Positions 1 through 8,431 are shown, counted from the stretch's first letter. The stretch: DNA of 9,344 bases from an uncultured Prevotella sp. (GCA_905373605.1 CAJPTO010000114.1:1-9344), one strand, 5' to 3'. Notes: generated from the sequence alone by a model not told the origin. Numbers and translations are program-made.

Positions 1-2323
1 ACAGTTGTAGCCTGACTTGAGGTTTCATCACGTTATCCACTTTTCTCATCTGTGCTTTCACCCTTGCGGTGCATTTGGCCTCAACCTTATCGGCCGACGA
101 GCACACCAAGAATTGGTAATCTCCGGCATCAGTGCGCCAAGCCGAGGCCTTGCTGTCGAAGGATGCCAGGTGGGCTGCGCTAACGGAGAGCGTGATGGTC
201 TCGCTTTGTCCTGGCAGCAGCAGCGAGGTTTTGGCAAAGTCGCGCAGCTCTTTCTCTGGTTTGTTGAGCTGTTTGCTCCTTGGGGCGGCCACGTATAGCT
301 GCACAACGTTGCGTCCGGCGCGGCTTCCGGTGTTCGTTACCTCCACGCTAAGGGTGTAAGTGTCGCCCTTCGTGGTAAGCTTGGCGTTGCGATAAGCAAA
401 GGAGGTGTACGACAGTCCAAAGCCGAATGGAAAGCTAACGGGCTTGTTGAAGCTGCAGAAATAGCGGTAGCCCACATAGATGTCTTCATCATAGTTGGTG
501 AAGTCGATGTTGCGTTCAGGTTGTCGTTTGGCGTTTTGCTCGTTGTTTCCCCACATGAACATCGTTGCGAGGTCTTTAATGTCGGTGACGTTCGAGGGGA
601 AATTGCTGTCGGCAGCTGCATCGCCGTAGGCGTTTTGGAAGGTAACAGGCAGTTTAGCCGATGGATTGACATTGCCAGAGAGTACGTCGGCGATGCTGTT
701 TCCCACCTGCTCGCCCGTCTGCCAAGTGCAGACAATGGCATCGGCAAGCGTTTTCCACGATGCCGTTTCAACAGGGCTGCAGACATTCAGCAGCACAACG
801 ACATGCTTTCCGACCTTGCGGTAGGCCTCACTCACCTGCTTTATCAAGGCCTTCTCCTTGGGGTAGAGGTTGAAATCGGCCTGTGTTCGGTCGACGGCCT
901 CACCGCTTTTTCGTCCGATGGTGATGATGGCGCATTGCGTTTGGTCGATAGCCTGCTGCATTTCTTCGGCTGAGATGTCCATTTCTTCGGCGCGGTCCAG
1001 AGGTTTCAGCGAGAAAGGCGGCAACCCGTTGGGATATAGCCGCTTGCGCTCGGCATCCAAGTGCGCTTTATATTTGTTTAACAAGGGTTTGTGCACGTTG
1101 TAGCCAGCGTTTCGCAACCCTTCCACCAGCGACACTGTATAGCGGCCCACGGCCATTCCACCAAAGCCCGTTCCGCCTGATATGATGTCGTAGCTGGTGC
1201 AGCCAAAAAGAGCTACGTTTGCGGCGGCAGGCAGTGGCAGGGTTGTTTCGTTCTTGAGCAGCACCATACATTCGGCCCCAATTTTCCGCACATCGTCGGC
1301 ATGTTGCTTCAGTTGTGGATCGTTGGTGTAGGCATATTGTGCAAAGTTGTGGCTTTTAATCACATATTGCAAGATGCGCTTCACACTCCTGTTGAGGGAG
1401 CTTAAGGGCAGTTTTCCACTTTTGGCATCGGCCATCAGCTCGTTAAACTGTCGTTCTTGCCCAGGTTGCAGCATGTCGTTTCCGGCGATGATGGCAGCCG
1501 TTGCACTTTTGCCCGCGTTCCAGTCGGACACAACCATGCCATCGAAGCCCCATTCGCCTCGCAAGATGGTTTCTGTAAGTGCGGGGTCTTCGCAAGTGGG
1601 CTGTCCGTTGATGCTATTGTAAGCGGTCATGATGGTTCGTGGCTTGCCCATGCGCACAGCCCATTCGAAGCCGCGTAGATAAAGTTCGCGCAAGGCCCGC
1701 AGGCTCATTCGGCTGTCGTTGGCATTGCGGTTTGTTTCTTGGTTGTTGGCTGCGAAATGCTTGATACAAGCGGCCGTACCCTCACTTTGAATGCCCTTGA
1801 CGCAATATGCTGCGATGATTCCCGAGAGGAAAGGGTCCTCCGAATAATACTCGTGGTTGCGTCCGCACAACACATTTCTCATCAAGTTCATGCTTGGAGC
1901 CAGTATCCAGTCGAGCCCATATTCGCGTGTTTCGTTGCCGATGCCCTTGCCAATGTTGTAGGCAGCTTGCCTGTCCCAAGTGGAAGCGAGGGCGATGCTG
2001 GTCATGTAGTCGGTGCAGAAGTAATCGCGGCTGTCGAAATCGCGCTTGGCAGCCATGCGAAGTCCTTGGTTGCTGTCGGCACAATAGGTAGCAGGTATGC
2101 CCAATCTCGGTATGGCGTAGGTGCTTCCTGCCGTTCCCGGAAACTTTGCTTCGGGACCGAAAGCCATTCCACAGCCCAAGACAAGGTGACACTTCTCTTC
2201 AAGGGTCATGGCATTTACCACTTCATCGATGTTGTTTGCCTGCAAGCGTGGCTGTGCAAAGGCCGTTGCGGCGTGGGTCAGGCATAGGCAAAGAAGCGTA
2301 AGGAGGCTCTTGTGATGTATCAT
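1..2323 (-). CDS. Secreted glycoside hydrolase family 3 enzyme (beta-glucosidase/xylosidase type), C-terminus outside window
   Basis: Reading the minus strand from the ATG at 2323 gives 774 codons with no stop up to the window edge. Residues 1-23 form a signal peptide ending AFA, with Gln24 next, so the enzyme should be exported to the periplasm. The GH3 N-terminal barrel follows: IPRLGIP, then DSNQGLRM with Asp83 at the usual sugar-binding place, RNHEYYSEDPF, KHF at 188-190, and MVVSDWN in which Asp267 is the expected catalytic nucleophile. The second (alpha/beta sandwich) domain starts near MVLLKNE; Glu475 in SGEAVDR is the likely acid/base. PFGFGLSY near residue 630 leads into a fibronectin-III-like domain. 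There is no PA14 insertion. The last visible stretch (KVDNVMKP) resembles the tail of family members, so probably few residues are missing. GH3 enzymes release terminal beta-linked glucose, xylose or similar; the exact sugar cannot be read here. The start overlaps the esterase stop (ATGA), indicating one operon. Confidence 0.93.
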   Translation of the reverse strand, partial: MIHHKSLLTLLCLCLTHAATAFAQPRLQANNIDEVVNAMTLEEKCHLVLGCGMAFGPEAKFPGTAGSTYAIPRLGIPATYCADSNQGLRMAAKRDFDSRDYFCTDYMTSIALASTWDRQAAYNIGKGIGNETREYGLDWILAPSMNLMRNVLCGRNHEYYSEDPFLSGIIAAYCVKGIQSEGTAACIKHFAANNQETNRNANDSRMSLRALRELYLRGFEWAVRMGKPRTIMTAYNSINGQPTCEDPALTETILRGEWGFDGMVVSDWNAGKSATAAIIAGNDMLQPGQERQFNELMADAKSGKLPLSSLNRSVKRILQYVIKSHNFAQYAYTNDPQLKQHADDVRKIGAECMVLLKNETTLPLPAAANVALFGCTSYDIISGGTGFGGMAVGRYTVSLVEGLRNAGYNVHKPLLNKYKAHLDAERKRLYPNGLPPFSLKPLDRAEEMDISAEEMQQAIDQTQCAIITIGRKSGEAVDRTQADFNLYPKEKALIKQVSEAYRKVGKHVVVLLNVCSPVETASWKTLADAIVCTWQTGEQVGNSIADVLSGNVNPSAKLPVTFQNAYGDAAADSNFPSNVTDIKDLATMFMWGNNEQNAKRQPERNIDFTNYDEDIYVGYRYFCSFNKPVSFPFGFGLSYTSFAYRNAKLTTKGDTYTLSVEVTNTGSRAGRNVVQLYVAAPRSKQLNKPEKELRDFAKTSLLLPGQSETITLSVSAAHLASFDSKASAWRTDAGDYQFLVCSSADKVEAKCTARVKAQMRKVDNVMKPQVRLQL

Positions 2324-3525
2324 TTGTTGAAAAGTTTGGGTACGAACTGTGTGAGATAAATACGCCAGTTTCGCCAGATGTGTCCGCCTTCGGTTTCCAC
2401 ATAGGTGTATTTGTGGCCTCGTTGGTCGAGATATGCGCGCAAGTCAGCGTTGTTTTTGTAGAGGAAGTCGGTTTTCCCGATGCCAATCCACAGGTAAGGT
2501 TTGGGATTTTGGGCGAAAAGCGCGTCAATCTTCTCGTTGCGGTTGGCATAGATGGCCTCTATGCCGCCTTTTTGCTGTTGGTCTACAGCGGCAGAGAACA
2601 ATCCCACGTAGCCAAAGCGTGTGGGATTGTTGATGGCGATGAACAACGAGTGGAACCCACCCATCGACAAACCAGCAATGGCGCGGTTGGCTTTGTCTTT
2701 CTTCACGCGGAAAGTGCGTTCCACGAAGCTTATCACGTCGGGGAAAGCCTGTTCGAAGTGTCCGTCCATTGTTTTAGGCAGTGCCATTGTGGGCGTGGTA
2801 AATCCCTCTGAGGTTTCTCCCGGAGCGGCTTCTTGGGAGATGTTGCCGTTGGTCATCACCACAATCATGGGCTTGGCCTTGCCTTGGGCGATGAGGTTAT
2901 CCATTATTTGTGCCGCCCTTCCCAGTTCTGTCCACGCCTGTTCGTCGCCCCCGATGCCGTGAAGCAGGTACAACACGGGGTATTGTAGCTTACTGCTTTC
3001 GTATCCAGGAGGAGTATATATGGTGCAGCGGCGGTTTATCTTGGCCGTAGTGCTGTGATACCACACTTTCGAAACCGTTCCATGTGGCACGCTGTTCACC
3101 CGATATAGGTTGGCTTGTTGTCCTGGAATGAGAAAGATGCTGGAGGTGTTGGCGATGTCGCGTATGGCATAAACGTTTGAGGGGTCGGTAACACGCACAC
3201 CGTCTACGATGAGATTGTACATGTAAAGTTCGGGTTGCAGTGGTGAAGGTGTGGTGAAGGTCCACAATCCCTTTTCGTCTTTGGTGAGATTGGCGGTGCC
3301 GGGTGCATCGTATTCTCCGTAAGGGGTGTTTACTTTCTGTGTTGGCAGAAAGTCTCCGGTTATCTCAATGGTCTTGGCATTGGGTGCCATAAGACGAAAG
3401 GTAACGGTGTTGTCGGCGTTTACCTCGGGCGACTTGGGCACTTGTGGGCCAAAGAGGTTTTGCTGTGCAGTGCCGTATGCTGCAACGAGAGCTAGGCATA
3501 GGCAGGATATATATCTTTTTAGCAT
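2320..3525 (-). CDS. Secreted carbohydrate esterase, CE1/esterase D type with N-terminal E-set (CBM48-like) domain
   Basis: This 401-residue protein starts with a signal peptide (cleavage likely after GTA at 18-20) and has no lipobox, so a periplasmic or secreted location is expected. Residues about 35-115 form an immunoglobulin-like E-set domain (VTFRLMAPNAKTIEITGDF) of the kind found before many Bacteroidota esterases. Residues about 135-400 are an alpha/beta hydrolase of the esterase D family. The oxyanion-region LLHGIGGD is at 188-194, the nucleophile elbow GLSMGG at 285-290 (Ser287), a candidate acid Asp353 lies in GKTDFLY, and His382 lies in GGHIWRNWR, so a full triad is present. The family includes feruloyl and acetyl-xylan esterases that strip ester groups from hemicellulose; which ester is cut here is not visible. 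The TGA stop overlaps the GH3 ATG by four bases. Other members of the fold (for example enterochelin esterase-like proteins) are less likely given the SusC/SusD and GH3 context. Confidence 0.9.
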   Translation of the reverse strand: MLKRYISCLCLALVAAYGTAQQNLFGPQVPKSPEVNADNTVTFRLMAPNAKTIEITGDFLPTQKVNTPYGEYDAPGTANLTKDEKGLWTFTTPSPLQPELYMYNLIVDGVRVTDPSNVYAIRDIANTSSIFLIPGQQANLYRVNSVPHGTVSKVWYHSTTAKINRRCTIYTPPGYESSKLQYPVLYLLHGIGGDEQAWTELGRAAQIMDNLIAQGKAKPMIVVMTNGNISQEAAPGETSEGFTTPTMALPKTMDGHFEQAFPDVISFVERTFRVKKDKANRAIAGLSMGGFHSLFIAINNPTRFGYVGLFSAAVDQQQKGGIEAIYANRNEKIDALFAQNPKPYLWIGIGKTDFLYKNNADLRAYLDQRGHKYTYVETEGGHIWRNWRIYLTQFVPKLFNK

Positions 3526-3547
3526 GGTTGGGATTTCGTGAATTGTT

Positions 3548-3659
3548 GAGTTTATGAGTGGGTGAGTTATTGAGTGGGTGAGTTTATGAGTGGGTGAGTT
3601 TATGAGTGGGTGAGTTATTGACTTTATGAGTTTTTGAGTTTATGAGTTGGCGAGTGGGA
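3548..3659 (-). repeat. 16-bp tandem repeat, seven units, in the spacer between the SusD and esterase genes
   Basis: Seven consecutive 16-base units begin at 3548, 3564, 3580, 3596, 3612, 3628 and 3644. Units 1, 3 and 4 are identical (GAGTTTATGAGTGGGT on the plus strand), unit 2 differs by a swapped T and A, and units 5-7 are degenerate. Each unit is itself two 8-base halves starting GAGT (GACT in the second half of unit 5). On the transcribed (minus-sense) strand the array reads ACCCACTCATAAACTC-like, with only two G residues in 112 bases and about 40 percent C. It is non-coding and lies inside the 184-base gap between the susD-type stop and the esterase start. The exact repetition suggests slippage and a length that may vary among strains. 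Confidence 0.9.
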
Positions 3660-3711
3660 TAACTTGGTGCATTTTCACCAACTTACCCCCTCGTTAATTA
3701 TTATCCCATTC
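3652..3711 (-). repeat. Nested inverted repeat just after the SusD stop (possible mRNA hairpin)
   Basis: The outer arms TGGGATAA (3655-3662) and TTATCCCA (3701-3708) are perfectly complementary over 8 bases. Inside them, TTGGTG (3664-3669) and CACCAA (3676-3681) can pair around a 6-base loop. The structure begins right at the SusD-type stop codon and its far arm overlaps the last tandem-repeat unit. It has no U-tract, so it does not look like a classical intrinsic terminator. A role in protecting the 3' end of the susC-susD message, or in reducing read-through into the enzyme genes, is possible but is inference. Confidence 0.55.
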
Positions 3712-5278
3712 ACCTCCAGCCCTCGTTTTGCTTTATGTTAGGGTTCACTTCGGTTTCTTTCTGTGGAATGGGCAGCAGCATGTTTCGCTCTTTGAAACCA
3801 TAAGCATCGTTCTTGAAGTTCCATTGCACGCCGGTATTGGTGAGAGAGGGTATCTGTTCACCCTGTTTTTGCAAGGCATCTTTGGCATCTCCCCACCGCA
3901 CGAGGTCCTGATAGCGCACACTTTCCAGACACAGCTCCAGTCGCTTCTCGTTTTTTATGTCTTGAAGGGTGAGCGTTGTAAGCGCGGTGAGCTTTGCTCT
4001 CGCACGAACAAGGTTGACGTATAGCAGAGCTTTAGCCTCGTTTCCCACTTTCAGGTTGGCTTCTGCGGCCATCAACAGCACCTCGGCATAGCGCATCACG
4101 CGAAAGTTGATGTATTGCAGCCCCTGGAAGAAAGGTTGGTCGATGATGCAATCTTCCTTTAGTGGGCGGTTTTTCCACATGAAATATCCTTCGTTTCCGT
4201 AAACGAACGCGCCCGGCTGTATGTCGATTCCGTATTCTTTCATTTGGTCGAAGGTGCGCATGGTGCTGTTCAGACGATATCCGTCTGCACCCTCGGCAGC
4301 GACAAAGGCGTCGTAAAGACTTTTTCTCGGGTTCATGAATCCATAAGTGCCAGTGGCAATTTCGGCAAGAGCCTTCTTGCTGTACAACAACTTGTCGGTG
4401 CGCCATCCTTGCATGAGATGCAGCATCGTCATTTGTGCCCAAGCCTGTTCAGAGTCGTTGCGCATCTGTGCTTCGAGCAAGTTTTCGCAACCATTGTTGT
4501 TGGCGGCATGCAGCAGCATGTCGTATTCGCCGGTGTAGAGTGCATATTTGCCCGAGTTGACGACACTTTCGAACATCGTTGCAGCCTCGGCATACTTGCC
4601 TTGGAACAGGAATGCCTTACCCAAATAGGCTTCTGCGGTTTCTTTTGTCACGCGTATTCCCGTTTCGTCGTCGTTGGCATCGTTCTTCGAACGCAGTGCT
4701 CCCGACTCGATGGCTTGTTTGAGGTCGCTCTCAACGAAGTTCCAAAGGGTGTTCGTAGCAGCGTTTGTGGGACGATACTCGTTGGGCTTAAGCTCATGGT
4801 CCACCATTGGCACGGGTCCCCACAGCGTAACCAGTTCGAAGTTGGCCCAAGCCCTGAAGAAATGTGCCTCAGCTATGCATCGTTTCATCTTCTGGGTGTT
4901 GGGTTTCACCTGGTCGATGATGAGGTTGGCCTTATATATAATGGTGTAAAGGTTGGTGTAAACACCTTGCACCAAGGCGTTGTCCGTGCCGAAATTATAC
5001 TCGTTCAGCTTCTCCATGTCGCCGTTGTCGCCGCGTCCGCCGCCACCGCACCACACATCGTCGGCCAAGAGATTTTTCAAGAAGAACCAGTTGTAATAGT
5101 TGGCCCTGAAGCTGATGTACATCGATGCCAGGGCTTCTTCCACCTCTTCGTCGGTTTTGTAGAAGCTTTCTTTAGACCCTAGGTTGCCGTGCCGTGGAAT
5201 GTCCAGCCGGTCTTCGCAACTTGTTGTGCCCAAGCTCAATAAGGCAGCGAGCACAATCCATATATATAAACGTTTCAT
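3710..5278 (-). CDS. SusD/RagB-family outer-membrane glycan-binding lipoprotein
   Basis: This 522-residue protein has a lipoprotein signal peptide with the lipobox LGTTSC and Cys21 as the lipidated residue, so it should sit on the outer membrane. SusD proteins form a lid on the SusC transporter and bind the incoming glycan at the cell surface. The N-terminal SusD-like region covers roughly residues 22-215 (helical, with YKANLIIDQVK and AEAHFFRAWANFELVTLWGP). The C-terminal RagB/SusD domain covers roughly 290-522 and shows the typical NEKRLELCLESVRYQDLVRWGD stretch in family order and the ending NPNIKQNEGW. The length is normal for the family. It follows the SusC-type gene by 24 bases with no Shine-Dalgarno sequence, as usual for Bacteroidota. 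Its ligand cannot be predicted from sequence alone, since binding residues are not conserved between family members. Confidence 0.96.
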   Translation of the reverse strand: MKRLYIWIVLAALLSLGTTSCEDRLDIPRHGNLGSKESFYKTDEEVEEALASMYISFRANYYNWFFLKNLLADDVWCGGGGRGDNGDMEKLNEYNFGTDNALVQGVYTNLYTIIYKANLIIDQVKPNTQKMKRCIAEAHFFRAWANFELVTLWGPVPMVDHELKPNEYRPTNAATNTLWNFVESDLKQAIESGALRSKNDANDDETGIRVTKETAEAYLGKAFLFQGKYAEAATMFESVVNSGKYALYTGEYDMLLHAANNNGCENLLEAQMRNDSEQAWAQMTMLHLMQGWRTDKLLYSKKALAEIATGTYGFMNPRKSLYDAFVAAEGADGYRLNSTMRTFDQMKEYGIDIQPGAFVYGNEGYFMWKNRPLKEDCIIDQPFFQGLQYINFRVMRYAEVLLMAAEANLKVGNEAKALLYVNLVRARAKLTALTTLTLQDIKNEKRLELCLESVRYQDLVRWGDAKDALQKQGEQIPSLTNTGVQWNFKNDAYGFKERNMLLPIPQKETEVNPNIKQNEGWR

Positions 5279-5302
5279 GCGTGTAAGTATTGTTGTTGGG
5301 TA

Positions 5303-8300
5303 TTAAAAATCAATGTTAAAGCCTATCACCAGTTTCTTCGAATTGGGGTAGGCACCCTTGTCAATGCCCATTCCCGATGTGGCGTTTGCCGAGGCTTCGG
5401 GGTCGAAACCCTTATACTTGGTGAAGGTAAAGAAGTCGTCCATCGACAGATATATGCGTGCGTTGTTGATGAAGAGCTTGGAGGTCCACTGCTTGGGCAG
5501 GGTGTATCCCAGCTGTATTTGCTTAATCTTGAAGTACGACCCATCGAACACCATAGCACTCGATGTGGCATACTTGTCCATGTTGGTTGCACCGGCGCGG
5601 GGTTGTGTGGCGTTTGTGTGTGTGGGTGTCCACCTGTCGTCGAAGAACAGTTCCTTTTGTTTGTTGCTTGCAGCATAGTCGGGGCGGTTAATGCAGTTGA
5701 AGATGTCGTTACCCTGCGAGCCCGTGCCGAACACCGTAAGGTCGAAGCCCCTGTAGGCTGCGGTAAGGGTGATGCCGTAGGTGAAGTCGGGGATGGCATC
5801 GCCGATGTATGTAAGGTCGCCGTCGTTCACTTCTCCACTATTGTCCAGGTCTTCGAAGGTGGGATTGCCCGATGCAGCATCGATGCCCGCAAATTTATAG
5901 CCTCGGAAGTAGTACACGGGATAATCTTTCTCGAAGTAAGTAACGGTGTAGGTGTGGAACGTTGAGCCTGGCAGCCTGCTTATGGAGGGGTCTATGTAGG
6001 TCACTTTGTTGCTTATCGTGGCCAAGTTGGCCCTGATGCCGTAGCTGAAGCCCTTGATGTTGTCGCGCCAACCCAGTTCTAGCTCAAAGCCTTTGTTGCT
6101 TACGTTGCCGGCATTGATGGGCGAAGTTTCGCCGCCGATGCTGAGCGAGGGCGTTGTGTTCCATATAAGAAGGTCTTTTGTCTTCTTGTTGAAATAGTCT
6201 ACGCTGAAGTTCAGTCGGCTGTCGAGGGCATAGGCGTCGATGCCTAGGTCGGCTTGTTCGGATGTTTCCCACTTCAGGTCGTCGTTTCCCAGTGCTGTGG
6301 GGTTTGCTCCGCGCACGTAGACGTTGCCAGTGAGGAAGGGGTATAGCCCGTTTTGCTCCATCGTTGTGCTGTAAGAGTAGTTGCCCAAAGCCGAAAGGCT
6401 GCCGTTTTGTCCCCAGCTGGCGCGCAACTTAAGGCTGTTGATGGTGTTGCGAAGTGGGGCGAAGAAGCTTTCTTCGGATATGGTCCATCCAATTGATGCT
6501 GCTGGGAAGTATCCCCAACGTGTGTTGTGGGGCAGTAGGGCTAAGTCGGCCGCATCGGCACGCAGAGAGAACTGGGCGTAATAGCGGTTGGCGTAGTCGT
6601 AGCTAAGTCGTCCGAAGTAGGAGAGCCTTGCCGAGCGCAGCTTTTCGCCGTCAACAGCCTTTGTTGCCGAGGGCGAGCCATACTTGAGGAAGAAGAATAG
6701 CGGGTCGTTCTTGAGCAAGGCGTTCTCGCCTTTTGCGTTTAGCTCGCCCCGAACAAAGTCTGTGGTCGTTTCTTGATACGACATGCCCACCATGCCGTTG
6801 ACATTGTGCCGTCCGAAGCTGCGCATGTAGTTGGCAAAGTTTTCCCATTGGTAGTAAATGGCCGTGTTGCTCTGTGCGTTGTGGCTCACATAGTCGCGGC
6901 TTTGCACGCCGTTGCCGTAGAAAGGCAGCTGCGTGTTGCTTTGGCGCGTACCCGATAGGCGATATCCAAGGCGCGACGTGAAGGTGAAACCGCGCAAGGG
7001 GGTGAAGTCTGCATAGATGGAGCCGTTAACAGTGAAGCCGCTGGTCTTGCCCACAGTATTGTCGCGCATTATCATGGGATGGTATTGTTCGCCCAGATAG
7101 AAGGGCGAGATGCCGTAATAGTGCCCGTCGGCATCGGTAAGCAGGTGCTTATGCATGCTCAATGCGTTTTGAACGTGGAAAGGCAGCGTGCCTGTATACA
7201 CGTTGGGTGTAAGGGGGTCCATCATCATCACTGCTGTGAGCAGCGATCCATATTCGTTGTTGGTAGACACTTGCCGCAGGTTGTATTTCTCAATCTGGTT
7301 GGTAGTGCCCACTTTGAGCCAATCCTTAATCTTGTATTCCGAATTGACAGTGGCTGTTAGCCGCTGGTAGGTGTCGGCATCGCCCTTAACGATGCCATCA
7401 TTGTCGAGGTAAGACAGCGACAGGTAGTAGTTGCCGCGTTCGCCACCGCCGGTAAAGGCCAGGTTATGCTTAGTCATCTTGCTGTTTTCGAAAGCCACGT
7501 CCAGCCAGTCGGTGTCGGTTGTGCGGTCCCAGTTGGCGTTGATGAATTCTTGGGTAAAGGTGTTTCCTTCTCTCATGTATTGTGTGTATTCGCTAGCGTT
7601 GAGCAGCTTTGGCAGTTTGGCCAGCGATTGTCCCACGTATTGAAAGCTGTAGCTGATGCGGCCTTCGCCAGCCTTGCCCTTCTTTGTGGTGATAAGCACC
7701 ACGCCGTTGCCTGCTTCTGCGCCATATATGGCCGCGCTGGCAGCGTCTTTAAGTATCTCCATCGATGCGATGTCGTTGGGGTCGATGCCGCCGATGTCGG
7801 TCATGCGCACGCCGTCTACCACATATAGTGGGTCTGAACCCACGTTCGATGAGAAACCGCGAATGCGAACCGTGGGGCTAGACCCAGGCGAAGCCGATGC
7901 CGACACCAGTTGCACGCCGGCAGTCTTGCCTTGCAAGGCCTGCTTGGCGTTGGTGATGGTTCGGTTTTCCATGTCTTCGGCCTTCACTTGTGATATGGCG
8001 CCCGTCACCGAGCTTTTCTTTTGTATGCCATAGCCCACGACAACCACTTCGTCGAAAACCCTTGCGTTCTCTTTGAGAATGATTTTCATGCCTTGTGCGG
8101 CACGAACTTCTTGCGTGGTGTAGCCCACATACGACACTACTAGCGTTGCGCCGCGCTGAACGGCCAACTTAAAATTCCCGTCTAGGTCGGTGACTGTGGC
8201 GTTGGTAGTGCCCTTCTCCACGATGCTTACGCCAATCATCGGCTCCTCGGCATCGTCTACAACGCGTCCCGAAATGTTTGTCGCCTCTTGTCCCCATGCC

Positions 8301-8362
8301 GGAAGGCAGAAGATGGTTATAAGAAGCAAAAGAAATGTCTTGGTTAGTCTTGCTCTTTCCAT
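5303..8362 (-). CDS. SusC/RagA-family TonB-linked outer-membrane transporter
   Basis: This 1019-residue protein has a signal peptide with likely cleavage after AWG (22-24). A CarboxypepD_reg-like beta-sandwich domain covers about residues 28-100 (ISGRVVDDAEEPMIGVSI). A TonB-box-like DEVVVVGYG follows at 104-112, then the plug domain at about 115-228 with the SusC hallmarks PLYVVDGVRM, MEILKDAASAAIYGAEAGNG and VVLITTKKG. The rest is the 22-strand-type beta-barrel, including the common DLDNSGEVNDGDLTYIGD acidic loop, and the chain ends in Phe (GFNIDF) as barrel proteins usually do. It should import oligosaccharides or glycosides across the outer membrane using TonB-ExbBD energy, in complex with the SusD-type lipoprotein encoded 24 bases downstream. 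The length is typical. There is no N-terminal secretin/TonB-like signalling (STN) domain, so control through an anti-sigma factor is not expected; the divergent HTCS gene is the more likely regulator. Confidence 0.97.
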   Translation of the reverse strand: MERARLTKTFLLLLITIFCLPAWGQEATNISGRVVDDAEEPMIGVSIVEKGTTNATVTDLDGNFKLAVQRGATLVVSYVGYTTQEVRAAQGMKIILKENARVFDEVVVVGYGIQKKSSVTGAISQVKAEDMENRTITNAKQALQGKTAGVQLVSASASPGSSPTVRIRGFSSNVGSDPLYVVDGVRMTDIGGIDPNDIASMEILKDAASAAIYGAEAGNGVVLITTKKGKAGEGRISYSFQYVGQSLAKLPKLLNASEYTQYMREGNTFTQEFINANWDRTTDTDWLDVAFENSKMTKHNLAFTGGGERGNYYLSLSYLDNDGIVKGDADTYQRLTATVNSEYKIKDWLKVGTTNQIEKYNLRQVSTNNEYGSLLTAVMMMDPLTPNVYTGTLPFHVQNALSMHKHLLTDADGHYYGISPFYLGEQYHPMIMRDNTVGKTSGFTVNGSIYADFTPLRGFTFTSRLGYRLSGTRQSNTQLPFYGNGVQSRDYVSHNAQSNTAIYYQWENFANYMRSFGRHNVNGMVGMSYQETTTDFVRGELNAKGENALLKNDPLFFFLKYGSPSATKAVDGEKLRSARLSYFGRLSYDYANRYYAQFSLRADAADLALLPHNTRWGYFPAASIGWTISEESFFAPLRNTINSLKLRASWGQNGSLSALGNYSYSTTMEQNGLYPFLTGNVYVRGANPTALGNDDLKWETSEQADLGIDAYALDSRLNFSVDYFNKKTKDLLIWNTTPSLSIGGETSPINAGNVSNKGFELELGWRDNIKGFSYGIRANLATISNKVTYIDPSISRLPGSTFHTYTVTYFEKDYPVYYFRGYKFAGIDAASGNPTFEDLDNSGEVNDGDLTYIGDAIPDFTYGITLTAAYRGFDLTVFGTGSQGNDIFNCINRPDYAASNKQKELFFDDRWTPTHTNATQPRAGATNMDKYATSSAMVFDGSYFKIKQIQLGYTLPKQWTSKLFINNARIYLSMDDFFTFTKYKGFDPEASANATSGMGIDKGAYPNSKKLVIGFNIDF

Positions 8363-8431
8363 ACTTAGTAATATTAACTGCTTGTCCTATAAAATCCGCG
8401 CAAACCTGTTTTCCTCATTTTGCTCTTCGTT

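Noticed and set aside
3694..3712. Mini-ORF with a GGAGG-like sequence at the SusD stop (ATG GGA TAA on the minus strand)
   Set aside because: It codes for two residues only, and Bacteroidota do not rely on Shine-Dalgarno sequences; the GGAGG is the Trp-Arg codon region of the SusD-type protein.
4244..5182. A 312-codon open frame on the plus strand, antisense to the SusD-type gene
   Set aside because: It lies wholly inside a clear SusD-type gene, has no recognisable domain and has a composition typical of an antisense shadow.
5598..5632. GT-rich stretch that looks like a microsatellite
   Set aside because: It is in frame within the SusC-type barrel (Thr-His-Thr-Asn-Ala-Thr region), short and imperfect, with no sign of a frame-shifting repeat.
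8401..8408. CAGGTTTG on the minus strand as the main susC -7 box
   Set aside because: It misses the first T of the consensus and has no -33 partner; the perfect box at 8589-8582 with phased repeats behind it is the better candidate, though this one is not excluded.
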